NCBI GenBank assembly: GCA_031259745.1
Contig: JAIRLB010000023.1
Span: forward strand, 1-22,701
Source of the DNA: Rickettsiales bacterium
GTDB lineage: Bacteria > Pseudomonadota > Alphaproteobacteria > Rs-D84
Direction: 5' to 3'
DNA: 22,701 nucleotides
The notes beneath the pieces are model-generated. The model had not been told where the DNA came from. It did not search any database and worked only from the letters and a program-made list of their open reading frames with translations. The first letter of the stretch is position 1; each line of letters begins with the position of its first letter. Below, piece by piece: positions 15,103 to 22,243 of this stretch. The position numbers and the translations under genes were made by a program.

Positions 15103-15560
15103 AGTTGCCGCATTTGATATCTTTCTGCCTGCTGTGTCTGGCGCCGATAACCATAATAGCGGCGGAGCTGCCGGGCCCGCGGGTCAGCCTGTTTTCAACC
15201 AGCACCGATTGGGAGGCCGTAACCGGCCTGCGTCTGTCGCAGCACAGGGTTAAAATCCTGCCTGATTCCAAGACAATCAAAAATGGATTGGAATTATATT
15301 ATTTGGATGCTTTTCCTTGTTACGGCCAGTCTGACAGCACCCAGATCTGGCTGGGGGCAAATGGCAAAAGCGACAGCGGGATAATGATTGCCTGCCTGTT
15401 TGTTCCGGAAAAAATCACATTCGCCTGGCGTTATGCCGCGCGCGACGCGACACAGGGGGCGACCGCTGGATTAATGGAATGTCCTGTTTCCGCGGGCGGC
15501 GACGTCGTGATCGATTTATCCAAATGCGCCAAGGGCAAGGATTGGAAAGAATACAAATAG
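15099..15560 (+). CDS. Small exported protein, function unknown
   Basis: The 153-aa product has a clear signal peptide (KLPHLISFCLLCLAPITIIA, cleavage near residue 22). The mature part of about 130 aa is mixed alpha/beta with four Cys (CYGQSD, IACLF, MECPV, SKCAK) that could form two disulfides. I recognise no family. The start is coupled to the DUF3426 gene by a 4-nt overlap with AGGAAAGA upstream, and the RluA-type gene begins 8 bp after its stop, so it sits inside a three-gene operon. A periplasmic partner of the DUF3426 protein is the simplest guess. Confidence 0.75.
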   Translation: MKLPHLISFCLLCLAPITIIAAELPGPRVSLFSTSTDWEAVTGLRLSQHRVKILPDSKTIKNGLELYYLDAFPCYGQSDSTQIWLGANGKSDSGIMIACLFVPEKITFAWRYAARDATQGATAGLMECPVSAGGDVVIDLSKCAKGKDWKEYK

Positions 15561-15568
15561 GGCAAAAT

Positions 15569-16543
15569 ATGTCTTCGATCAGGATTTTTACAGCGGACGT
15601 CCAAGACATGGGCCAAAGGCTGGATAAGTTTTTGGCCGCGCGGATGCCGGAATTTTCCCGCAGCGAGATTCAAAAGTTTGCGGTTTTCAAACTGGCGGGC
15701 GCGGAAAGGATTCCGGTAAAATTTTCCGAAAAGGTTAAGCCTGGCAATGGTTTTGAGGTTAAAATTCCCGCTGCTGCCGCAGCGGATTCCGGCATGCCGT
15801 ATGTATCCGCGGACTTTGATTTGCAAATTGTATACGAGGATGACGATATCATCGCGGTCAACAAGCCGCGCGGGGTTGTCATGTATCCGTCTGCCGGGAA
15901 TGTGTCGGGCACGCTGGTTCAAAACATTTTGGCGCATGCGCGTTTGTCCGCGCTGGGCGGCCCGATCCGTCCCGGCGTCGTGCACAGATTGGACAAGGAC
16001 ACCAGCGGCGTTGTCGTTTTGGCAAAATCGGACGCGGCCTTTCGCGGATTGGCAAAGACATTTGCGGTGCATGATTTGACCCGGAAATACATCGCCTTTG
16101 TCTGGGGCGTTCCGAATTGGGAGGGCGCGGACATCATCGGCAATATTGCGCGCAGCACCCGCAACAGGCAGAAAATGACCATGGTTCAGGCTGGCGGCAA
16201 AGAGGCCCGTACCCAGGTTGCCGTCGTCAATATCTGGGGGCCCGAAAGAATATCGGAATTGCGCTGCGCATTGCTGACAGGCCGCACCCATCAGATACGC
16301 GTTCATTTGTCTTCGCATGGTTTTCCCGTTCTGTGCGATCCGGTTTACGGCCGCGGATCGGCCAGGCTGGGCGGCGTCAGAAACTTGAAGCTGCTGGGTT
16401 TTCTGCGGGGCCGCCACGGCCAGATGCTGCATGCCGAGCTGCTGGAGTTAAAGCATCCTGTAACGGGCGCGGATTTGCGCTTCAAAGCGCGGCTGCCCCA
16501 AGATATGCAGGAATTGAAAGAGATTTTAATGGGCAATAGGTAA
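15569..16543 (+). CDS. RluA/RluD-family 23S rRNA pseudouridine synthase
   Basis: The start at 15569 is chosen because TAGGGCAAAAT precedes it and the S4 domain begins right after (RLDKFLAARMPEFSRSEIQK, about 15-34). The 324-aa product shows the RluA-family catalytic motif VVHRLDKDTSGVVVLAKSD with the nucleophile Asp142. It also has VYEDDDIIAVNKPRGVVMYP, RKYIAFVWG, LLTGRTHQIRVHLSSHGFPV and DPVYGRG. These residues match RluC/RluD, which modify 23S rRNA. Target positions cannot be read from sequence. It follows the small exported protein by 8 bp. The stop is followed not by a terminator but by GGTAACAGGTGATAGG-type repeat DNA. Confidence 0.93.
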   Translation: MSSIRIFTADVQDMGQRLDKFLAARMPEFSRSEIQKFAVFKLAGAERIPVKFSEKVKPGNGFEVKIPAAAAADSGMPYVSADFDLQIVYEDDDIIAVNKPRGVVMYPSAGNVSGTLVQNILAHARLSALGGPIRPGVVHRLDKDTSGVVVLAKSDAAFRGLAKTFAVHDLTRKYIAFVWGVPNWEGADIIGNIARSTRNRQKMTMVQAGGKEARTQVAVVNIWGPERISELRCALLTGRTHQIRVHLSSHGFPVLCDPVYGRGSARLGGVRNLKLLGFLRGRHGQMLHAELLELKHPVTGADLRFKARLPQDMQELKEILMGNR

Positions 16544-16558
16544 CAGGTGATAGGTTAG
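16538..16558. repeat. GGTAA/AGGTGATAGG-type repeat, left of the four-helix-bundle pseudogene
   Basis: AATAGGTAACAGGTGATAGG covers the stop region of the RluA-type gene. Related units lie at 16949-16966 in inverted orientation (CTTACCTCTTACCTAA) and at 20593-20614 (AATAGGTAGCAAGTAATAGG). Confidence 0.45.
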
Positions 16559-16562
16559 GCGC

Positions 16563-17001
16563 ATGACGCAAAGAATTGTAAATCATAAATCAGAATTAAT
16601 CTCGAATAGAATACTAAGGTTGTATAAATATTTAACTGAAACAAAAAAGGAATACATTGTTATCAAGACAAATTTTGCGTTCTGGGACAAGCGTCGGGGC
16701 TAATTTAGCAGAAGCTGAATGTGCCGCTTCAAAAAAAGATTTCATCGCAAAAAGTTACATTGCGCTTAAAGAAATCAATGAAACTATGTATTGGCTGCGT
16801 AAATTTCTATTTTCGCAGCACATAAGCCAAAAAGAGTTTGACAGCATTTATAAAGACGCCGAAGAAATAAAGAAAATGCTTTCCGCAATATTAAGAACTT
16901 TAAAATCTGTATATATCATTATACCAACGCTTTTTGGTCGCTTTTTAACTCTTACCTCTTACCTAAAATTCATTTGTTCCGTTTTCATTTTTGTGGTATA
17001 A
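16563..17001 (+). pseudogene. Four-helix-bundle protein (23S rRNA-IVP/Avd-like), frameshifted
   Basis: The first part (ATG 16563) reads MTQRIVNHKSELISNRILRL and continues YKYLTETKKEYI, then runs out of frame to a stop at 16701-16703. The other frame continues exactly with LSRQILRSGTSVGANLAEAE and SKKDFIAKSYIALKEINETM, the core of the four-helix-bundle family (23S intervening-sequence proteins, also related to the Avd accessory protein of diversity-generating retroelements). Removing the single G at 16659 would join them as EY-I-LSRQ, which fits the family. The 3' end has also lost its normal stop: the frame runs about 30 residues further into the promoter of the next gene. No reverse transcriptase or 23S gene is near. 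A sequencing error cannot be excluded. Confidence 0.75.
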
Positions 17002-17002
17002 T
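16974..17002 (+). promoter_or_regulatory. Promoter of the giant Cys-rich protein gene
   Basis: TTGTTC (16974-16979), a 17-bp spacer, then a perfect TATAAT (16997-17002). The start falls near 17009 and GGAG precedes the ATG at 17028. Confidence 0.65.
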
Positions 17003-17027
17003 AAATCAAAGAATATGGAGTCAGGGA

Positions 17028-20000
17028 ATGTCTTTTCTGAAAAATACGATTGGTTTCATAGCTGTTCTGGCGGTTGTGCCGGCTGCATTTGGCGCCTCGT
17101 CCCGCATAAGCGTCATAGGCGCGGCGTCAACCCGCATGCCGACTGTAACGGCGCAAATCGCCGCGGCGGCGACTTCGACAAGCGCGACGACCGCGCTGGC
17201 GACCCAGGAATGTATCGAGGCCTATACCGGCTGTCTAAAAGCTGGGGATATCTGCGGTCAGAATTTTGAGGAATGCACGAACAAAACCTTGTTCTTTTCC
17301 AAAAAAGCTTTGTGCGCCAGCGCTTTGATGCAGTGCAATGCCGCGGGCGTCACGTCCCTATTCGGCTCTGCCACGCAGACTGCGTTCGCGACTAAGAATA
17401 CCGCCGGCGAATATACATACCCGACAGACGGCAGCGTCTTGGGCCAGATGATAGAGGCCGCGCAGATATCCAACCGCTATGATACCAGCGCATGCGTCAA
17501 AAGATACGCGTCCTGCTTGAAGAAAGACGATGTATGCGGCGCCGATTTTGAATTATGCACATCAAATACGGAATTCAAAAAGCAAAAGCTGTTCTGCGAA
17601 TCGACATTGGCGCGCTGCCAAGATGATGGCAAGACCGAATTGTTCGGCACGACCAGCACGGCTGCCAATCCGACTGCCTCGTCCCGCATCGGCATAATGA
17701 TTTCCGAAGGCGCGGCCCTGGCCGCGGTGAACGCCGTGTCGACATGCTACAAAGTCGCCGACCAGTGCATACTGAACGCGTGCTCGCAAAACCCTTACAA
17801 GTGCAAGGAAGGCAGTTTGACCGATATCAGTGCTCTCGTTGACGCATTGAATTCAAGTGAGGAAACCGCTTCTTTGGCCGATAAGCTGACAAGCATAATT
17901 GACAGCATAACAAAAAACGACGTTTCCGGTTTTTTAAAAAAGTCTTGCCTGGACACGATCGGTGCGAATAAGTTCTGCTATGCGACATTTTTGGGCAACG
18001 GCGCCATGCCGACTAATTCCCAGCTGCAGGACGAAGACAACCGCGGTGAAATTTATGCCGAGGCTTATTCTTCCCGCATGAATGATTCGATGAAGGCAAA
18101 AATTGACGAGTTGATAGAAAAGTTCGATAAAAAGACCAAGCAGCGCTGCCAGGATACGATTGTCAGCTGCGCCATGCGTTCCTGCGGCGGCGGTTCGGGA
18201 CTCGCGTGCTATAATGCCGCCGCCAGCGGCAGCAGCTATGACAACGCGTCGATTGACATAACAAGGGCAAAAGATAGCATAAAGTCCGGCTGCGAAGCCA
18301 TCATAAATGGCGACACATATTGCAAATATTCGGCCGCGACATTCGCGGCGGCAACCGGCACGCTTAGCTTCCTTAACACCAGCGTGTTTGAAAAACTCTT
18401 CACCGCGCCCAGCAATACCGAAACAAGCAGGGATCCGATTGGCGCGGTTGCGGCGCTGAATTACAAGCTGTCGACTTCGTTCAGTCCGACCATGATGGCG
18501 GAAAAGACCAAGCAGTGCCAGAATACCGCAAAGTCTTGTGTAAAAAGCCTGTGCGGCAATGATTACGAGAATTGCTATCGCAACAGAACCGATGTGCTTT
18601 CCAGCATAACCAATTCCGGCTCGGCTTCGTTTGACAAAAGCATGAACAAGGTGGGCGGGGTTCTTGACCGCACCATCATAACCGGACTTTGCATGGAAAC
18701 TGTAAAGAATAATTCGATATGCGAAGAGCTGCTGAAAGCCAAGTCGTATTCTGCGCAAAACAATGCGGTATCGGATGGCGGCGCGGTTTGGGGCTCTGCG
18801 AGCAGTGTGCGCGGCGGCTGGATGAATATCGGCGCGACAGGTGTGACGGAAACCAGCGGCACGACTTGGACTGCTGCTGCGAACACGATTTGTACTGTCG
18901 ACGGCGGCGTGGTTGATAGCGAATTGCCCGCGACTATGGCATGCGGCAGTGAAATGTCATACAAAGACGCGGATGGCAACGATCAGACGGCGAAATACAA
19001 TACGGCCGCGACAGAAACCACTGATTCGGAATATGCGATCAATTTGTCGGCGACCGAAATTTTCCAAAGCGCGGTCAACGACTTGGAAATGGAGGCCCAG
19101 GCCAAGTATAACGCCAAGCTGACCAAGCAGCAGAACATGTGCCTGTCCGGCAATAACGGCGGCATAATCGGAATCAAGGATTTGGGAGGAACGTTCCAGT
19201 GGGTGAAGCTGAAAAGTAACAAGGTTCCGAAATCTTATGCTACTGCCGGCTTGAAAACTAACGAATTCGTATCCAGCAACGAGATATACGGTAGCTTTTG
19301 CCGCATCCGCATCACATTGCAATCGGACGACAAAAACATCCAGGACGCAATTGCCTCTGGCAAAGATTGGAGTACGGCATACTTTGCGGCTGGTGATTCA
19401 TTCACTTGCGGCAGCTGGATACCGCAAAGCGCATTGGAAGAAATTTCCAACAAAGTCGGCAGTGCAGCCAGGGCAGAGTCAGAACGTGGCAACAGCCGCA
19501 CTCTTGGATGGATGACGGCCTTAGGCACGGTTGTTGGCGGCGTGGGCGGCGGCATTGCAACAAATGCGTTGCAAAAGGGCGGTTTGGGCGGCCTGTTGGG
19601 AACAACAAATAAAACCGATAATTCAAATCATTATTCAACCCAATGTCAGAAATTTGCAGGAGAAGCCAAATCATATGCAGCAGATGCAGCAGATGCAGCA
19701 AAAGCAGCAGCAGAATCTGCACTTGAAATAGCAAAAAAAGTTAAAACATTTGAAGAAAATGAAGAAACTTTATATAAGTTAGACAAAAGTGTTCCCAATG
19801 CAACTAATCTTGGCAATTTTTCTAACTATAAAGTTCAAGTAGATAGAAAAATGAGTAATTTAATAGAATATTGCAAAAGTGCTCCGAACCTAGCGAAAAG
19901 TGATAAAAGCAAAACCAAAACAAATTTAATTGGTGCGGGTATAGGCGCGGTTGCAGGCGGCGTGCTGGGATACACAATAACCAAAAGTGTCCAAGATGCC

Positions 20001-20129
20001 AAGGCCGAGAGTGCCGAAGCCAAGGCAAAAGAAGAATGGATGAACGAGGTTGGCGGGCATATCCGCTGTTATATAGGCTCGGACGAAGTTGGCGAATATT
20101 CCGATATCATCAGTACTGAAATGGAGTGA
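17028..20129 (+). CDS. Giant exported cysteine-rich protein with two glycine zippers
   Basis: The start at 17028 is chosen for the upstream GGAG and promoter and because it opens a signal peptide (MSFLKNTIGFIAVLAVVPAAFGA). The 1033-aa product has two tandem Cys repeats of about 60 residues from Cys62 and Cys156 (CIEAYTGCLKAGDICGQNFE; CVKRYASCLKKDDVCGADFE, each ending near LFG). A second pair of units follows (KTKQRCQDTIVSCAMRSCGG and KTKQCQNTAKSCVKSLCGND). Near 827-860 there is a glycine zipper (VVGGVGGGIATNAL) and near 967-984 another (GAGIGAVAGGVLGY), the kind that inserts in outer membranes. Between them lies an Ala-rich coiled coil encoded by markedly AT-richer DNA. A surface or outer-membrane-linked role is inferred; I know no family with this architecture. 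A strong terminator follows at once. Confidence 0.75.
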   Translation: MSFLKNTIGFIAVLAVVPAAFGASSRISVIGAASTRMPTVTAQIAAAATSTSATTALATQECIEAYTGCLKAGDICGQNFEECTNKTLFFSKKALCASALMQCNAAGVTSLFGSATQTAFATKNTAGEYTYPTDGSVLGQMIEAAQISNRYDTSACVKRYASCLKKDDVCGADFELCTSNTEFKKQKLFCESTLARCQDDGKTELFGTTSTAANPTASSRIGIMISEGAALAAVNAVSTCYKVADQCILNACSQNPYKCKEGSLTDISALVDALNSSEETASLADKLTSIIDSITKNDVSGFLKKSCLDTIGANKFCYATFLGNGAMPTNSQLQDEDNRGEIYAEAYSSRMNDSMKAKIDELIEKFDKKTKQRCQDTIVSCAMRSCGGGSGLACYNAAASGSSYDNASIDITRAKDSIKSGCEAIINGDTYCKYSAATFAAATGTLSFLNTSVFEKLFTAPSNTETSRDPIGAVAALNYKLSTSFSPTMMAEKTKQCQNTAKSCVKSLCGNDYENCYRNRTDVLSSITNSGSASFDKSMNKVGGVLDRTIITGLCMETVKNNSICEELLKAKSYSAQNNAVSDGGAVWGSASSVRGGWMNIGATGVTETSGTTWTAAANTICTVDGGVVDSELPATMACGSEMSYKDADGNDQTAKYNTAATETTDSEYAINLSATEIFQSAVNDLEMEAQAKYNAKLTKQQNMCLSGNNGGIIGIKDLGGTFQWVKLKSNKVPKSYATAGLKTNEFVSSNEIYGSFCRIRITLQSDDKNIQDAIASGKDWSTAYFAAGDSFTCGSWIPQSALEEISNKVGSAARAESERGNSRTLGWMTALGTVVGGVGGGIATNALQKGGLGGLLGTTNKTDNSNHYSTQCQKFAGEAKSYAADAADAAKAAAESALEIAKKVKTFEENEETLYKLDKSVPNATNLGNFSNYKVQVDRKMSNLIEYCKSAPNLAKSDKSKTKTNLIGAGIGAVAGGVLGYTITKSVQDAKAESAEAKAKEEWMNEVGGHIRCYIGSDEVGEYSDIISTEME

Positions 20130-20130
20130 G

Positions 20131-20158
20131 AAAAAAACCGGCATCCGCCGGTTTTTTT
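20131..20158 (+). terminator. Rho-independent terminator after the giant Cys-rich gene
   Basis: A7, ACCGGC-atcc-GCCGGT, T7, one base behind the TGA. Symmetrical and able to act on both strands. Confidence 0.85.
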
Positions 20159-20167
20159 AAGGAATAA

Positions 20168-20397
20168 GGAATAGAGAATAAGGAAAAAGACCATATAATA
20201 AAGACCAAAGAACGAAGAGCAAAGAACAAATGTTGTCGAAATTGTATGTGCAATTTTAAAGATAGATTAAATTAATTTGGTTAAATTAAATATAATTGAT
20301 AAACAATAAATATTCTGATTAATTATAATCATCATAAATCCGTTTGTAAAGCAAACATTATATCTGATCTTTGGTCTTTTTCCTTATTCCCTATTCC
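20168..20397. mobile_element. Full copy of a 230-bp MITE-like element (family A)
   Basis: The 25-bp termini 20168-20192 and 20373-20397 are inverted copies of each other with one mismatch (outer GGAATAG, inner GGAAAAAGACC). The interior is AT-rich, without a gene, and contains AATTGTATGTGCAATTTT and the GTTTGTAAAGCAAAC hairpin. It is matched in reverse orientation at 21952-22133, in degenerate form at 3395-3552 and as a short form at 6305-6412. Non-coding and non-autonomous; no transposase is in the window. A clear target-site duplication was not seen. Confidence 0.65.
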
Positions 20398-20461
20398 TTT
20401 TTCCTTTATTTTACGCTCTTAACTTCTCTCTTGTCATCCCGGCGAAAGGCGGGACCTAGGT
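20370..20461. repeat. 92-bp direct repeat, first copy
   Basis: It differs at a single base (G at the second stem of the palindrome instead of C) from 20704-20795. It covers the right end of element A, the leader TTAACTTCTCTCTTG and the palindrome up to CCTAGGT. Confidence 0.85.
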
Positions 20462-20560
20462 TAATAAGAGTTGCAAGCAAAGCTTGCACTCTATATTATT
20501 TAGGCCACTGCTTCGCAGTGAAGTTATTCACCTGGATCCCGGCTTTCGCCGGGATGACAA
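20431..20560. repeat. Composite REP-type palindrome with two inner hairpins
   Basis: The outer arms TTGTCATCCCGGCGAAAGGC... (20431-20461) and ...CTTTCGCCGGGATGACAA (20530-20560) are inverted copies. Between them stand AGAG-ttGCAAGC...GCTTGCa-CTCT (20467-20492) and CACTGcttcgCAGTG (20506-20520). The whole could fold into a clover-like cruciform or RNA. Confidence 0.75.
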
Positions 20561-20703
20561 GTAAAAGATCAAAGAACGAAGACCAAAGAGCAAATAGGTA
20601 GCAAGTAATAGGTTGTAGTTATGGAAAGTGTGCCCAGCCCATAAAATTGTTCACAGTTCACAATTTGCTATCCTCAAAAATTGCGCATGCAATTTTAATA
20701 ATA
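20561..20703. repeat. Decayed repeat stretch
   Basis: It holds AAAGATCAAAGAACGAAGACC (element A-like start), an AATAGGTAGCAAGTAATAGG unit and AAAATTGCGCATGCAATTTT, the inner palindrome of element A. It seems to be an internally replaced copy of A. No gene is visible. Confidence 0.5.
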
Positions 20704-20795
20704 TTTGGTCTTTTTCCTTATTCCCTATTCCTTTTTCCTTTATTTTACGCTCTTAACTTCTCTCTTGTCATCCCGGCGAAAGCCGGGACCTAGGT
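20704..20795. repeat. 92-bp direct repeat, second copy
   Basis: It lies 334 bp downstream of the first copy with one mismatch, which points to a recent duplication or gene-conversion-like event. Confidence 0.85.
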
Positions 20796-20820
20796 CATAA
20801 AAGACGCAAGCGAAGCTTGC
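20764..20820. repeat. Half REP composite (arm plus GCAAGC hairpin)
   Basis: One outer arm (CTTGTCATCCCGGCGAAAGC...) to 20795 and then only the GCAAGC-gaa-GCTTGC hairpin (20806-20820); the second hairpin and the closing arm are missing. Confidence 0.65.
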
Positions 20821-21024
20821 TCTCTGGTCTTTATTTTAGTTCATATACAATCACAGAATTAAAATTTAATAAAAATTATCGCCAAATTGGTTAATAATTA
20901 GCCGGGATAACTAGTCAAGAGCCATAAAAATAGGCCCAGGATGGCGGTTTTTGTATATGATCGGATTAGACCATATAATCAAATTATAAAATGATTAAAT
21001 TGTGCCTGTGAAAAGCGATGTAAG
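20821..21024. other. AT-rich gene-free stretch before the BRO gene's 3' end
   Basis: I see no gene here. GCCAT (20922-20926) can pair with ATGGC (20941-20945) followed by GGTTTTTG, a possible weak terminator for the plus strand. The remainder is AT-rich without clear structure. Confidence 0.4.
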
Positions 21025-21846
21025 TCAGCCCTTTAATTTTTTCAATTCTTTCGCATTGCGTCCGGTTATAATAGATTTGCCGGTTTTTGATTCTATCTCT
21101 TTGCGAGCGTTTCCAGCAACAGAAGCACCTTCGCGCGCAACATTCATATTTTGGTTCAGTCCCTTTGGCTTTTTTTGCTGAGCCAGCTCCGTAGTGGTTA
21201 CTTCCGCCAGCATATTCAGCACCAGTTCAAGATTGCTCATGTTGTCGCGCAGGTTTTCCTTGTGCAAGCCTTTCAGCTTTTTGTATTCCCGCGCATTTAA
21301 GCCGGCCCAGCCGGAATAAAGCTCATCCGTAAGCAGCGCGTATTCAAGCCCCTTGCTGATTCCACCCTTGTCCCATTGATCGGTCAATTGTTTGCGAACT
21401 TCAATAGTTTTAAGCCGCTGATTTATCCAATCCAAAGAATAGCCCTTTTTGGCATAGTATTCCAGCGCGCGGGTAATCGCTAGCTCTGGGTCGGCCATTT
21501 CATCTATTCGGTCGCTGCCAACCTTGGCCAACCACAACTTAAACGGCTCTGCTTTGGGGCTGGGGATAGACTGGATAAGACGCAAAATGCCTGCAGAATC
21601 GGCAGAATCTGTTTCGCGCATTTTTCCGTCAGGGGCGAGCATTTTTAACCCCTTACAAATTGTAAGGGGTTCAGCCCCTTCTTTTTTCAATCTGTTTTTC
21701 AACACATACCAATAATTGCGGGGATCCGGACTTCCTGTCAATGCGCCCACAACATCAACGATGGCAAAATACCACTTCTCTTGCTGGTCGTCCCACAGGG
21801 TGCGGATGTTTTTATCCTCGAAAAGTTTTATGCCGGTTGATTTCAT
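21025..21846 (-). CDS. BRO-family (phage antirepressor-like) protein
   Basis: The 273-aa product opens with a BRO-N-type domain (about 8-110: IRTLWDDQQEKWYFAIVDVV, SPDPRNYWYVLKNRLKKEG), then GILRLIQSIPSPKAEPFKLW and LAKVGSDRIDEMADPELAIT. The second half has GYSLDWINQRLKTIEVRKQL, LKGLHKENLRDNMSNLELVL and a basic tail (VAREGASVAGNARKEIESKT). BRO-N proteins bind DNA and act as antirepressors in phages or as toxin/addiction-type accessory genes in chromosomes. It is alone, with AGGAATC before the ATG and its own promoter, inside repeat-rich DNA, consistent with horizontal acquisition. What it regulates here is not visible. Confidence 0.8.
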   Translation of the reverse strand: MKSTGIKLFEDKNIRTLWDDQQEKWYFAIVDVVGALTGSPDPRNYWYVLKNRLKKEGAEPLTICKGLKMLAPDGKMRETDSADSAGILRLIQSIPSPKAEPFKLWLAKVGSDRIDEMADPELAITRALEYYAKKGYSLDWINQRLKTIEVRKQLTDQWDKGGISKGLEYALLTDELYSGWAGLNAREYKKLKGLHKENLRDNMSNLELVLNMLAEVTTTELAQQKKPKGLNQNMNVAREGASVAGNARKEIESKTGKSIITGRNAKELKKLKG

Positions 21847-21867
21847 TGCGGATTCCTGATTGTAAAT

Positions 21868-21907
21868 ACTCTATAAATTTTCAGCGCAAAATGCAAGGAA
21901 TTTGCGC
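21868..21907 (-). promoter_or_regulatory. Promoter and overlapping dyad of the BRO-family gene
   Basis: Minus strand: TTGCAT (21896-21891), a 17-bp spacer, TAGAGT (21873-21868). GCGCAAA (21884-21890) and TTTGCGC (21901-21907) form a 7-bp dyad with a 10-bp centre that covers the -35 box, a plausible operator for autoregulation. Confidence 0.45.
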
Positions 21908-21951
21908 CAGCGCGATTATTTCAATTCTTCGAATGCCCGTAATACGGTGAT

Positions 21952-22133
21952 GACCAAAGACCAGAGAACAAAATGGTGTTTGCTTCGCAAACAAGGTTTA
22001 TGATGATTATAATTAATCAGAATATTTGTTATTTATTGATTATATTCAAATTAATAAAATTCAATTTAATCTAACCACAAAATTGCGCATGCAATTTTGA
22101 CATCATTTGTTCTTTGATCTTTATTATCTGGTC
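21952..22133. mobile_element. Inverted copy of the MITE-like element (family A)
   Basis: Its reverse complement follows the copy at 20189-20376 over nearly the whole length: ATAATAAAGATCAAAGAAC, AATTGCATGCGCAATTTT, TAGATTAAATT, AATATTCTGATTAATTATAA, ATCATCATAAA, TTTGCGAAGCAAAC. The GGAATAG outer terminus is missing on the left. It is followed by the TTAACTTCTCTC leader and a REP arm, as at 20397. Confidence 0.65.
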
Positions 22134-22166
22134 TTTTTCCTTATTTTGTTTGCTTAACTTCTCTCT

Positions 22167-22222
22167 CTTGTCATCCCGGCGAAAGCCGGGACCTAGGTGA
22201 ATAATTCCACTGCGCAGCAGTG
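22167..22222. repeat. Half REP composite (arm plus CACTGC hairpin)
   Basis: Arm CTTGTCATCCCGGCGAAAGC... (22167-22198), then only the CACTGC-gca-GCAGTG hairpin (22208-22222). It is the complementary half of the module set seen at 20764-20820. Confidence 0.65.
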
Positions 22223-22243
22223 ACATTATTAAACTAATGCAAA

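Noticed and set aside
15431..16432. Long minus-strand frame of 333 codons
   Set aside because: It lies antisense to the RluA-type synthase, has no family match and low-complexity shadow composition; the plus-strand gene carries all the motifs.
16563..17001. Diversity-generating retroelement (Avd relation of the four-helix bundle)
   Set aside because: No reverse transcriptase and no template/variable repeat pair were seen nearby.
17934..18758. Minus-strand frame of 274 codons
   Set aside because: Shadow of the giant Cys-rich gene, caused by its GC-rich third codon positions.
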